Positions 12,307 to 22,645 of a stretch of 64,000 nt of DNA are shown here, one piece after another. Numbering within the stretch: position 1 is the stretch's first letter; each line of letters opens with the position of its first letter. This stretch comes from Coprinellus micaceus. Lineage: Eukaryota > Basidiomycota > Agaricomycetes > Agaricales > Psathyrellaceae. The position numbers and the translations under genes were made by a program. The DNA lies in assembly GCA_951394405.1 (NCBI GenBank), contig OX596344.1, positions 868,001 through 932,000 of the forward strand, given 5' to 3'. The notes below the pieces were generated by a model that saw nothing but the letters and a program-made list of their open reading frames with translations, was not told the origin of the DNA and did no database searches.

Positions 12307-14505
12307 ATGGATCCGACGGCCCTTCAAGCGTTCGCCGACCCCACATCTAATCTTTTCGTTTTTGGCCGATACACGACCTCTACCCCCACCATCGACTCTA
12401 CCGCGCAGCCTTTCACCATCAGGACCTTCCAGAATGCGGATTCAGGCCCTACGTCTCTGGATGAAAGGGTAGCTGAGGTCATGGAGTCAGCGCAGCGTTG
12501 TGGCATGGGGACGGTCGACGCGTCGATGCCTGCTGGACAGGCCGACGAAGACGACTGGAGCGACGAGTTCGAGTTTTCGAAGTAGTGCGTCCCCCTCTCT
12601 CATATACCATCACAAGACTAGCTTCTAACGGTTCCTTGCAGCGTCAACTTCGACCCCGAGGATGCGACGCCTTCCCAACTTGACCCCGACACGGCGAACG
12701 CGTCCAGCAACTTCGGTAACGTGACCGACGCATCCCCGACATGTGCCTTGTATGTCCACCCGCACTCTGTGGCTACGACGTCGTGTACTCATCTACGATA
12801 CAGAGTGCCCCCCACTGAGTCCAATGATGAGGGGCCTCGCCCGCCCAAGCGAGCCAGGTTCGACGGCGACACCGACGTGTAAGTACAGGCCTTCCTCCCA
12901 TTTTTGACGTACTTCCTGACTAGTTCCAGTACGACTCCAAGGACCGCAGACGCCGACGTGGCTCCCACAGGTTCATCTTCCCCACACAAGGGTCGCCTCA
13001 GACGCCAGACCTCCCGCAATGGGATCAGTTTCGTTGTTCGGCCGCCCCAAAACGCCTGCGCCGAGTTGCCACTCGACGGGTCATGGGTCGAAAATCTCTT
13101 GGGCATAGCCGAGTACTACAGCTCGTTTATCACAGAGACGGGCGTACCACCCCCTGGCGTGCCCGCCGAGCTCCACGCAGGATTGCTCGAGGTGTGGACT
13201 ATGCACTGCAGGGCAATTGGGCCGATTCACAACCTCGAGACGTGCGATCTCCACCCCATTTCTGGAGCCGGTGGAATCGGTCTCGGCGACCTCGAGGGCC
13301 CCGCCTATATTCCCCATGATAGCAAGAGTAGCGATGAGAAGAAGGCTCTCGACAACGAAGAAGGTTGCCAAGGACGTAGCGATGAGGCCGAGCCCTCCTC
13401 AACCACCGACACCGCCGACCAGGAGCCTGTGCAGTCGTCCATCGAGATTGGCGTATCCTCTACCGATGAGAAGGAGAGCAGGGCGCGCCAAGCGTCCCTT
13501 CCTACCTCCTCGCAGATCCTCTTCATCTCGAGCGAGGCAACCCAGACTCCGTCGACCAGCTTCCACGTCCCAAAAGGTTACAGCGACTTCTCATATGGTC
13601 AGCAACGTGCCGTCTGGGGTAGCCAGCGCCCCACGATGGACCTCAACTCGACGTCTTCTTCCTCCAGCTCTCAATTCGGCAGTGGTAGTCCTACCACATA
13701 TGGCTGTAACAACGCGGGAAACGTTGCGAGTGGTTCCACACCTCAGCCAACGCATCCAGGTGGAACCGGTGGAGCGACCCAACAGCCTGCTCAAGCGGCA
13801 CCTAAGGTTCAGCAAGAAAAACACGTCTACCCACTCCTCCCAATTAATCCCCATCTTCCCGATATCGTCACCACCACGAATGAAGAACTCATTCACGCCC
13901 TGGATGCTTATGCGTCTCTTCCCGACGACAAGGGGGGCCTTCCTCTCTGTATCAATGGCGCCATGACGAACTGGGAGAGGCAGGAAGACCTCTCTAAGCA
14001 AGTGCACGACTACCGGCTGGTGATGAGGCTTAAAGATGGGGCTCGGACCCACATGGGGATTCAGAGGATGCTTTTGGCCAACGGCCTAATGGCCCTTGCT
14101 GGTCAAGCCGGTTCTCCCACCGGCGCCAGCACAGGGAATATGAACACGAACGGTACAACCGTCACCACCACCACCGCTACCCATGACAACAATCTTCTGT
14201 ATACCTGCGGTTGGGCTGTCGAGGGTTATACGAAGTGCGGAGCCTACCTCCCCTCTGACGAATCTGCCATCCAACTCCACTACGAAATATTCCATGCTGA
14301 GGCGCGCGCCTGGTCCGGGGATGTAGGGAAATGCGGGTGGATCTCGTGCGGGCGTCCTGTATGTGGGACAAGAATGGCGAAGCATACGATGGGGCACCAC
14401 GTTGGGCCGAATGCGAAGTATAGGGTGTGTGATGAGAGTGGGTGTCTATCCCAGAGTAAGGGTAACCCTAAGTGTAATAAGCATGGTGGAGGGAGGGCGG
14501 TTTAG
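12307..14505 (+). CDS. CHZ1: disordered protein with C-terminal tandem Cys/His zinc-finger-like domain
   Basis: Exons 12307-12584, 12642-12749, 12804-12878 and 12930-14505 splice in phase to 678 residues. The introns are 57, 54 and 51 bp; the 54 bp one keeps frame if retained. The N-terminus is acidic (DEDDWSDEFEF) and is followed by a PPKRAR patch that could act as a nuclear signal. The middle is low-complexity Ser/Thr/Pro/Gln. The last 99 residues carry C580, C590, H604, H609, then C622, C627, H639, H644, then C654, C659 and C669. These match the spacing of three other genes here: C-x13-H-x4-H, C-x11-H-x4-H and C-x4-C. A zinc-binding, probably nuclear role is inference; substrate or DNA target is unknown. 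This is the most diverged of the four: its second Cys pair is x4, not x5, and it lacks the WGSSC core. Confidence 0.75.
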
Positions 14506-14659
14506 GAGTGGGGTTTGTGGTCTTTCGGGGGGCCTGGAAGGAATTTGGGTGGTTCGGCTATTCATTTACGACTCGCAATGTGACTATTATACTTCCTGTA
14601 CACTATGTATTTGTATCGATATTTCTTCAAAGTTCAGGAGTGAGTAGAAGTGCAAAGTG

Positions 14660-15345
14660 CACCCGATGCTCTCGTCCAACATCCCCAAAGGCTACTTCCT
14701 CTCTTTCCCCAACGTTAGGTACAACGCTGAGGGTGGTTCTACCTCTCTATGCAACAGGCCCGTCGGTGCGGTACCTCAACTAAATGGCTCTGTTTCGATT
14801 TTCCATCCAGCGACACAGGCGACCCAGCAGATTACTCGGACGGCTACCACCCCTGAACCAGGGCCCCTCTACCCCTTCCTCCGGGCGTTTTGGTTCCCTC
14901 TCAACGTCACTGAGATGAATAGCCAGAGATAAATGGACGCACCTAACGTCTACGCGTCTCACCTAGATCATGAAACGCCGTTCCCCTATACAGCAACTGA
15001 AATAGGACTACCGGAATGGAGAGGGTTCTCTCGGAACGACGAAACAAACGGTACTGCTCCTACCTCAGCAGATGTCAAATTCTCCTCCACAGGAGGAATG
15101 AAAGGGTGGACTATCGAACCTCAAACACGACGAGGAGGCGATCCAGCTCCACTTTGAGATCTAGTATCCCGGTGTGCGTCCGTGGTCGGGGAAGGTGCAG
15201 AAGCCCGAATGCATTGGGTCCTTGTCGTCTTCCTCGGGGAAGACCCTGGCACAGTATTCTGAGAAGTATAGCATTGAGAACAATACGGAGTATAGGGTGT
15301 GTGATGAGAGGCAGTGCATGATCCAGCAAGGCGTATCGCGATAGT
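14660..15345 (+). pseudogene. Decayed tandem copy of the CHZ1 3' half
   Basis: Directly behind CHZ1 in the same orientation, this DNA encodes broken stretches that follow CHZ1 order. IPKGYFLSF matches CHZ1 VPKGYSDFS, ATQATQQ matches GGATQQ, a ...VYASHLDHE block matches DAYASLPDD, and the end NTEYRVCDERQCM matches NAKYRVCDESGCL. At the nucleotide level the last block is nearly identical (TATAGGGTGTGTGATGAGAG at about 15290-15309). In-frame stops and frame changes separate the blocks, and the H-x4-H parts of the domain are missing. It is a tandem duplicate that has lost function. Confidence 0.7.
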
Positions 15346-15958
15346 ACCAGCCACAAGAGGTTATGAGAGTGATCAGGGGAGGACTACAGTACACATATGC
15401 GGTACGGTTGTATTATCTCATGACTATTGATGTGTTTGTGTAGCTATATGTGTATATAGGTGATAAAAGATCCCCTTTTCTCCTTCGACTGCGCTTTGCC
15501 ATGAGACCCACAAGACCTGCATTATTCTTTGAGTTGGGGGAAGGGATGAAAATCTACAAAAAATTTTGGAGAGGCGTCAAAATAAGCTTTCCTATGTGCC
15601 GGATCCATGTCCTTGACGTGGCTCAGGGTCAGGAAATCCTTCACTACGCCATCGGAAACGCGCGGCGCGAGGGGTGGTAATTTCGTTCCTTTCCGCTCGT
15701 GGTGAAGAGGAGCATGGGGTCACTATGTGACATGGGGAATTTCTAAGCGTAACGAAACACGTCGCATGGCCTTTACTTGACGTAGCCTCGGGGCTGTCCA
15801 CCGAACCTGAGCCCGTGGGAACCACACCGGCGCTAATGTGTGTTCCTGCCTTTTTGAGATACGCACGTGATGACCTTGCCCCGACGTGGATTCAATGTTG
15901 GTTCACCGAAATCCTATCACCTGGACTCTATCCTTCACCTTCAACCGACTTCTACCCC
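15346..15958. other. Intergenic between CHZ1 pseudogene and F-box gene
   Basis: No supported gene. The frame of the downstream F-box gene stays open back to an ATG at 15815, but the stretch 15815-15958 reads as an uncharacteristic leader and is C/T-rich near its end, like a 5' UTR. Confidence 0.5.
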
Positions 15959-17611
15959 ATGGCTAAACCTTCTGACTCTCCCGGTATCACCTTGGAGAAT
16001 ATGATTGGCACAAGTGGACTCGCCCATCTGCTAAACTCAACCGACGGCGTCCCATCGTACATCGAAATCGCGTCGCTGAAAGAAGGAGCGGCCGCCATAA
16101 CGGCCACCATATCAGCACTAAAGCTCCAGCTCCAAGTAATGGAAGACCTACTCGCTCGACACCAGGCGGCGTTGGCCCCAATTCGACGCGTTCCCCTTGA
16201 AATCCTCACCGAAATACTTGGATACGTGATCTCCAAAAGGCGGGCGACCGGGAACAGGACACGCACCGCCGTGTTGAACATATCCTTGGTGTCCCGAGCA
16301 TGGCATGCAGCTTCGTACAAGCACTGGTCACGGTTCTACAAGTTCATCAAGACGCGAAACGGCATCCCCTGCAAGAAGATCAGGGCGTGGTTTTCCAATG
16401 CAAGGAACGCACCCAAGGAGCTCGGACTCGGCCACATCACGGAGAACGCTCAATGTGGATGTCATGATCCAGCAGTGAAGTGTGTGTGGTCGAACCCAGA
16501 GTTTCCAGCACTCCTCTCTAGCACTGCAGTCAAGAACCTGGGCTTGACTTTCTCATCCCCGGCTTGCTTCCAGAGCCTCACCACCAACATCAGCGCCTAC
16601 TCGAAGAAGCATGGGATAGCAAAGGAGGCGTCATGGGGGCCGCTCTACTCCCTGGACCTAGCGTTGAACGCTTCCGGAATTTGGCCTGGCGCAACCGATA
16701 GGTACAGGGACGCCCTGGCGCAAGTGCCCAAGGGGCTCAAAAGCCTCAACCTCGACTTTGGAGCCATTCCGCTTGGTGTGGTACCTCCCAAGATCAACGT
16801 CCACCCCGAAATATTCAGCACCCTCACATTTATTACTATCAAATGTAACTGGGACAGTCCCTTCATCCTCTCCCTACTCGCCCATTGCGCCACCATCCAG
16901 GATCTCTGGCTCAACTTCTATGATGGGAAGCACACCTGGTCCAAAGATCTGACTCCGCTGGAGCTTCCCAACGTTCGTCGGTTGAAGTTGGTGAACGTGA
17001 ACTCCTCCACCGCTGAAAAAACCCTTCGGCTCCTTCGACTTCCCTCCCTGATGCACTTGAAGGTCGACTACGGGACCTCGTCTAAAGGGAGTATGACCGA
17101 CCTTCGTCAAATTCTGGAGGCACTCAATCTATACCCTTTGCACAACCAAACTTCAACCGTACGGCAGTTGGGACTCAAGCACATGACGGCCGACGACACT
17201 CAGGGTCTCTGGGACATACTCTCCCACTTCCCCTATGTCGAAGATATTGCGCTCGACGACGTTGCCTTTGATGCGCGGGTGCTCCTGACGCTCCATAGGA
17301 GGCACATCGAGGAGAGCGGTGCCTTGAAACTTCCCTACCTTCACCAATTCGACATTCACGGGCCCCCTGGTGATTTCGATCTGGAGTCCTTCCTCCTTTA
17401 CCTCAAAGACCGCAGGATGACCCGGTATAGCACGACTAGTGGCAAGATTGAGTCCAGCTCATCCGTCGGGCATGTCCATAACTCCGCCTACATTAACTTC
17501 GAGAAGGAGAGTCCAACCCTCACGGCCACCCTAGAGCGCTGTTCCAGCTTGATCCAAGAGCTCAAAGAAGACTTCAAGATCATCGTAGACGTGGCCGTCG
17601 GTCGAGGATAG
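15959..17611 (+). CDS. F-box protein with N-terminal coiled coil
   Basis: An intronless frame of 550 residues. Residues 40-72 form a heptad-rich helix (ISALKLQLQVMEDLLARHQ) that runs straight into an F-box at about 73-124 (APIRRVPLEILTEILGYVI ... SLVSRAWHAAS). This arrangement is typical of the large F-box families of Agaricomycetes. The rest contains leucine-rich segments such as LPNVRRLKLVNVNS and LPSLMHLKVDY, consistent with degenerate leucine-rich repeats. By family knowledge the protein would bind SKP1 in an SCF ubiquitin ligase and present substrates through the C-terminal part; the substrate is unknown. I chose the ATG at 15959 because MAKPSDSPGITLENM begins just before conserved-looking sequence; an upstream ATG at 15815 would add 48 residues. 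Confidence 0.82.
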   Translation: MAKPSDSPGITLENMIGTSGLAHLLNSTDGVPSYIEIASLKEGAAAITATISALKLQLQVMEDLLARHQAALAPIRRVPLEILTEILGYVISKRRATGNRTRTAVLNISLVSRAWHAASYKHWSRFYKFIKTRNGIPCKKIRAWFSNARNAPKELGLGHITENAQCGCHDPAVKCVWSNPEFPALLSSTAVKNLGLTFSSPACFQSLTTNISAYSKKHGIAKEASWGPLYSLDLALNASGIWPGATDRYRDALAQVPKGLKSLNLDFGAIPLGVVPPKINVHPEIFSTLTFITIKCNWDSPFILSLLAHCATIQDLWLNFYDGKHTWSKDLTPLELPNVRRLKLVNVNSSTAEKTLRLLRLPSLMHLKVDYGTSSKGSMTDLRQILEALNLYPLHNQTSTVRQLGLKHMTADDTQGLWDILSHFPYVEDIALDDVAFDARVLLTLHRRHIEESGALKLPYLHQFDIHGPPGDFDLESFLLYLKDRRMTRYSTTSGKIESSSSVGHVHNSAYINFEKESPTLTATLERCSSLIQELKEDFKIIVDVAVGRG

Positions 17612-20600
17612 TCCAAGGTAGACGCCTTGGTATCTCAATATGCAGTCCTCGTATGTTTATCCACTCGTTTAAACGTTAGAATCAGGAGGTGCTCACTCGA
17701 TTGTAGGGTCATCAGCGGTCTCAAGATAGCCCTTGAGGCCTCATGCGCCTCAGGGTATTCTTCGTCCCCAGGGCCGATATTCTGCATGCATCCAGAACTA
17801 CACCGTCTATGTACTCTAATCTACCTACACTTCTACCGCATATTCATAATTCACAACGAATCACCTTTTGTCAGAAGTGCGAATCTTCCTTGTAGAGTAG
17901 GTCGATTTTACAAACGAGCGACACATCGATAATGGCATTCAGGATATTGGCCAATGACAACACGAATCGCTACAGAGCGCCACGATCAAGCGGAGGGACA
18001 AGGTATTCCTAGAGCAATACAAGAAATTGGGAGATCCAAGCGGAAGGTCTGACGATTAACAAGGGGTGGACAAGCTCATATATACAAGCAATAGCCTACT
18101 CGTATTTAGGGTAGTGAGCTAGGGGATAAAGTACGGAGGTTAAGGCCAGAATCCAGCGGCGTAGAGCACGACGAAGTGCGGAAGTTGTGGTGTATCGAGT
18201 GATTGGCGAGGAACGAAGCACGGGTCGACTTTCAGGAACCGCACAGCGATAGATTGTGAGCCAGTGAATAGTGGACGTACGCATATCTTGGTCTTCCGGT
18301 ATAGAGGCCCGCACAGGGGCGCATCGACTGTACTTCGTCGCTGGCGAACTCCCGAATAGCCATGAACTTGCGGTTCAGGACCCTGTCGTACCCGATTTAA
18401 CGAGAACACCCCCACCACGCTCTGAGCGTTTCCCTCCTGAGCTGATCAGCGTCGTGAGGAAATGCAACCCCAATCTCGAGTATTGGTACCTCGAACATCT
18501 CGGGGGACCATTGAAGGATATCTATCGAGCGTATGTACCAGCTGTGGCGTTCGCTGCGGGCTTTCGTCTAGAGATAGAGGAAGGAAGCTGGGACAAGACA
18601 TTGGGCCCTCGATCGCTCTCGAGGATGTCGGCTCCACGGCGCACAAGTTTCTGAATCTCTGTCAACGACTGGTCCGTCTTAGTGCATCTGTACCCTCACT
18701 CACCGTTGAACGTGAATGGAGTCAGCCTGTAGGGGTGTTCCGGACGCATCACCATCGTCTGTAGAGCCCAAGATAGTATTTCAGACGCGGAACCTTGCGC
18801 TGATCCGAACTCGTTACTTGAAGTGTATGTGAATATTGTGTGCATGCGCGGGGGTATCGTACAACTAGGTAGGTAGGTATGTGGTTTACGCCACCTAGCT
18901 TACGTCCCTGAACAAACCCACCCACACTACATCGCACCCCAGAAGTCGGTCAACCCCCAATCGAACCACGGGTCGTCAGCTCGTGCATTCCGAAAGCCGA
19001 CAGTCAGAAGAGCGCCGATCAATAGAGATCGCCCTAGCCCGTTCAGAGAGAGGGAAAGTCAGTCGCGTACAGCAGGGCCGTTGGGTGGAACGTCCACCAG
19101 CACTCGGGGTGGTCGAAAGTATACCTCGGTATTGGGGCATGAAATCATCTTAGGTTGGGATGAGTGGGATGTCGGCGCCACAACCGAACATTCTGAGAAA
19201 CCCAGTTAGCATCCCGTAAAGGAAGGCGCAGAATCGAGAGAATAGACGCACCACGTCGATCCGTATGTACCGAATGGCTATACTTGCTTCCAGCGCCGAC
19301 CTTCACTTACAACGTCCACGGGTTCGGGAATCGTGGTTAGCAGATTATCAAGGGGAGGTTTGTTAGTCAAAGACTCGGAGGGCACCCCGCATATCGACAG
19401 ACGGACAGCCTCTGGGTATGTTAGAGGCCAGTGTCGAATCGGAGCAGGAGCCTAGCCTCCCTGAAGCGAAATGGCAGAAGCCGCCAAACGGGAGAATATT
19501 GGACGCTAGAATGGCAACAGGGATTTGGGAGGCTGGACTCGTACGTGGAGTACTGAATCTGGAACGTAGACCATGCATGGCGGAATCCAGTACACAACGC
19601 GCCGTGTCATACGCGCAGGCCTAGTTGGAAGGGAAGACCGGCAGTGGGCCCGGTCATGGATAGCGAATCGAGTGGAACGTGTAGCATAGCTTCGGGAAAA
19701 CGCAAGTGCCGGCGCGGCTGAACGGTGGGAGGTGATCAGGAGGGTGAGTGGGGTCGAAGACACCTGGCGCTGGGCGTAGGAGTGAGAATGGTGAGCCGGA
19801 GCGACGCCAGTCAGGATTAGGGTCGTTGGGAACCAAAATGGTATCGACTCACCAAGCCGTCCCGCATCTTCATCCTTGCCTACCGCAGTCCACATGCACT
19901 CAAATTATCCCTGTGATGACACCAGGTTCATTAGTTCGGTGACGGCGTTTTGACGCCCTGCTCTCATTGTCGAGCTTCGGCTTGGCATGGATCGAAAGCG
20001 ACGGCCGGGGAGGTTGCTGAGCCTGGCCCTGTGGGAAAGTCCAGGAAAACGCTAGGATGGCAGGTGCAAAGGGAGCCGTCCTCGAGGCATCCCACGTACT
20101 GCGTAGAAGAGATCGCGGTCATGGTTCGTCCTCTGCAGCCGGGTACAGGGAGGTGGGCACGGCTAGCTCAGCGACTCGAACTCGGCAGGCGGCGGTAAGA
20201 GTGCATGTAGGGCATGCTGAACGTCTTTGAGCTGAGTTTCGTGGCACGAAGCGGGCAGTGGGAATGGGATAGGAACAGACGCTCGTCGTGGAGGGATAAG
20301 CTGGAATGAAATCGAGGCTTCCTGCAAAACGCTCTTCGACCCTGATGGCGCTTGGTCCAGCATTTCCGAATTAGGGTGGCTTCGCGCGCCAAAGGGAGCG
20401 ATCAAAAGAGCCAAAACCTTGCTCGGCACCCAACCCCGAATCTGGATGATCGCGCGGATGAAAAGAAATGATACGTCTGGAGAGCGAGTGCAGGAAATTT
20501 GGATTCGAATCTAACAGTGAACGAGACCTAATTTCTATGTTTCCGCTGGGGAGACCCAGCATCAGTTTTCGATGACTTTGGGCTCGGACTGTGTTCGGGT

Positions 20601-20980
20601 TGGTCACGGGTGCATCCATCGATTGATCTGACCATCTGTACCACAGCTTCCGGTATCTGGGCGCTTAACCCTACAGCCACGGTGTGAAAGTCCATCAGAC
20701 ATTTCAGATCGGACGTGGTGTCACGTCTAGAGGGTGACCCTGCAGGCGCTCGTAGTGATGAAAAACGACCACTCCGGCTTAAGATCAGCCGCATGGTCAG
20801 AGCTTAATTAGATTAAGTCGACTTAAAACGACCTCACGTGAGCGCGCGACGTGTTAATTTTCGCTCGGGGGCCCTGCTTTGTATGGGCGCTTAACAAGTT
20901 GTTTTATTGAAAATGCTATTACGATCACATACATTGGTCTAATAGATGTACGAAAATAATAATAGTATGTATATACCACT

Positions 20981-21100
20981 GTGACGTGGCACGAGAAGAC
21001 GGGAGAGGTCGGAGACCGCTCAAGCAGGCGCTCACTGCTTGAGCAGTGCCCCTAACGCCGTTGGGCAGCACCCACCCGGCTCTGAACCGTGCCACGTCAC
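20981..21100. repeat. 120 bp inverted repeat with a nested hairpin
   Basis: The outer arms are perfect 12-mers, GTGACGTGGCAC at 20981-20992 and GTGCCACGTCAC at 21089-21100. Inside lies a perfect 10 bp stem, GCTCAAGCAG (21018-21027) and CTGCTTGAGC (21035-21044), with a 7-base loop. Ends and target duplication are not clear. It may be a small transposon or the end of a larger one. Confidence 0.6.
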
Positions 21101-21106
21101 GTAAAA

Positions 21107-21392
21107 AAACCTCAAAGTCCCCCTTGCACCATGGGATGGTGGTGGAAGAAGGAAGAGAGGGCCTGGGAACCTCAGGAAAAGGAGGCCAAGTTATATACTC
21201 TGGCAATGTTTGGGCTCCAAACAACGCGGTCGCGGTCACGTCTTGGTCACGCGGAGACGTTTGTTGAGCGCAGACAAACAAAGCCAAATGGGATGTGCTA
21301 TATAACCCGAGGACTTTTGTTCGGTCGCCCCCAAGTCTCTTTTCCCTCCTCCACCACTGTCCCAAGGTGGTGGAGGAGGGACTTAGAGGTTT
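21107..21392. repeat. Inverted-repeat element, about 285 bp
   Basis: The left arm AAACCTCAAAGTCC (21107-21120) is the reverse complement of GGACTTAGAGGTTT (21379-21392) at 13 of 14 positions. Similarity extends inward: the left CCATGGGATGGTGGTGG reverse-complements to the right CCACCACTGTCCCAAGG region. The right arm itself folds into a perfect 14 bp hairpin, CCCTCCTCCACCAC (21344-21357) with GTGGTGGAGGAGGG (21367-21380). A TATATAA stretch lies at about 21299. Non-autonomous DNA transposon is the likeliest reading. Confidence 0.5.
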
Positions 21393-21690
21393 TCGCCACC
21401 GGCGCCTATCGGGGTGCCGGCGGGGATGGCCGTCGATGCGGCGGGAGGGGGTTCGAACTCCGTTTTACAACGACGCAGTTCGAATCTGACCCCTTCCCCA
21501 CCGTCCTCACCGAAATATATCAATTTTGTACCGTACTATGATAGTGGGGGTCTCAATACACGATCCCTCATGTATATATGCTGTATTAGTCTAAACGGCC
21601 TAGCTTTTAAGCCAAATTAATCGTTAAGTTGTTTTAATCTCTACCCATGCACGAAAACTTAAGCTCGGGTGGTCGGGTTACAGCGTAGTG

Positions 21691-22371
21691 GTACACTAAC
21701 TGACCAAAAATATTGTCCCGCCACGTTCTACCACATTCCTCAAGAACGGATGATATTGAGGAACATCCTTTAGTGTATGATATCCTCGTATTCAGGAAGG
21801 ATGGCAGTTGAGCCCAAAATCGAACGCATCTGATGATTCCTCCTTCCTCCAACAGCGAATGCACGGTTTTTGAAAAAGTTGGGTTCAGCAAGAAGAGGTC
21901 GTGAAATTTTAAGAACAGCATATCCATACAGAGCTGGGAATTGTGAGCAATATGGGCCAAGAACCAGAGGAATCGGACAATTCGTCGTTGAGCAAGAGAG
22001 CAAACAAATCGACAACTTTGACGGCTTTCACCTGATTTGGGTGGGGAGATAGGCGCCAGACCCCACATTGAGGGCGCTGTAGCTCAGGAAGAACAGCTTC
22101 CCTTCCTGAGATCATTGACAATATAAGCTTGAATTTACGACTGGTTTATCGTGCCATATATTTCTCGACGCCATACGCATTTCTTCTGGAACCCAAATTT
22201 CGCCCAAACTGTTATTCCCCCCTCCAAGGGGGAGGGAAGGCCAGATCGCTTAGATTTATAGACCAAGATCTATCATATGGTCTCACACATTCGTCATATA
22301 AGAGGTTTCGTCCGAATCCCTCTTGTCCATGCGGAACGGGGCGGGACATTTATTTTGGTCAGTTAGTGTAC
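21691..22371. mobile_element. Candidate element bounded by 32 bp inverted repeats
   Basis: Arms 21691-21722 and 22340-22371 are reverse complements at 29 of 32 positions. Both contain GTACACTAACTGACCA and a GTCCCGCC end. The 680 bp enclosed is AT-richer than its surroundings and holds a 144-codon minus-strand frame (21634-22068) with no recognisable domain. Which side of the arms is outside is not certain, and no target duplication was identified, so the transposon class is open. Confidence 0.5.
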
Positions 22372-22558
22372 GTGCTGACCTCGGCCTCCCCAACGCAATG
22401 CGACCCCACCTTGAGCTCTCACTCATATCAATCCGCCGAAGAAGCTAGGGGGGTGCTACAACGTCTAGATGTATGTTAACCCACGAGGCAAAGAACAGAG
22501 GGATTAGTGCGGAGTCGAGTCCGTGAAATGAAATCCTCGTGTTTTCAACAATGCAGGC

Positions 22559-22585
22559 GTTCTGACATGTGGCTGTGGTTTGGCA
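22559..22585 (+). promoter_or_regulatory. Candidate upstream motif of TMF1
   Basis: GTTCTGACATG lies about 80 bp before the TMF1 start and resembles CTCTGACACG before the TMF pseudogene (27801-27820) and CTCCGACACG before TMF2 (49201-49230, minus). The distance to the ATG is similar in all three. It may be a conserved promoter element or merely residual ancestry of the duplicated genes. Confidence 0.25.
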
Positions 22586-22645
22586 TTTGGTCTTATTCGT
22601 CTGGCTTCAGCCAAAGACACAGCCTCCCACTTTCACCCCGCTACC

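Larger units (their letters stand above)
17612..22645. other. Large gene-poor tract with inverted-repeat elements
   Basis: No supported protein gene. The left part (17612-20800) shows only short frames. The right part is AT-richer and contains three inverted-repeat structures (20981-21100, 21107-21392 and 21691-22371) and a perfect 14 bp palindrome TTAAGTCGACTTAA (20813-20826). This looks like a transposon graveyard. The last 100 bp before 22646 probably hold the TMF1 promoter. Confidence 0.5.

Noticed and set aside
15815..15958. 48-residue N-terminal extension of the first F-box protein
   Set aside because: The frame is open but the sequence looks like a leader; the downstream ATG gives the more natural start. 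Kept as an alternative only.
18271..18654. 127-codon frame with a stretch resembling the start of an F-box (RFPPELISVV)
   Set aside because: The similarity covers about ten residues only and nothing around it continues the F-box fold. Could be a very old remnant but not supportable.
20925..21365. 146-codon minus-strand frame
   Set aside because: It runs across two inverted-repeat structures; the frame is a by-product of those repeats.
21440..21465. GGTTCGAACTC resembling a tRNA B box
   Set aside because: No A box at the right distance and the T-arm and acceptor stem do not pair, so no tRNA is called. Similar partial B boxes at about 20500 and 36085 failed for the same reason.
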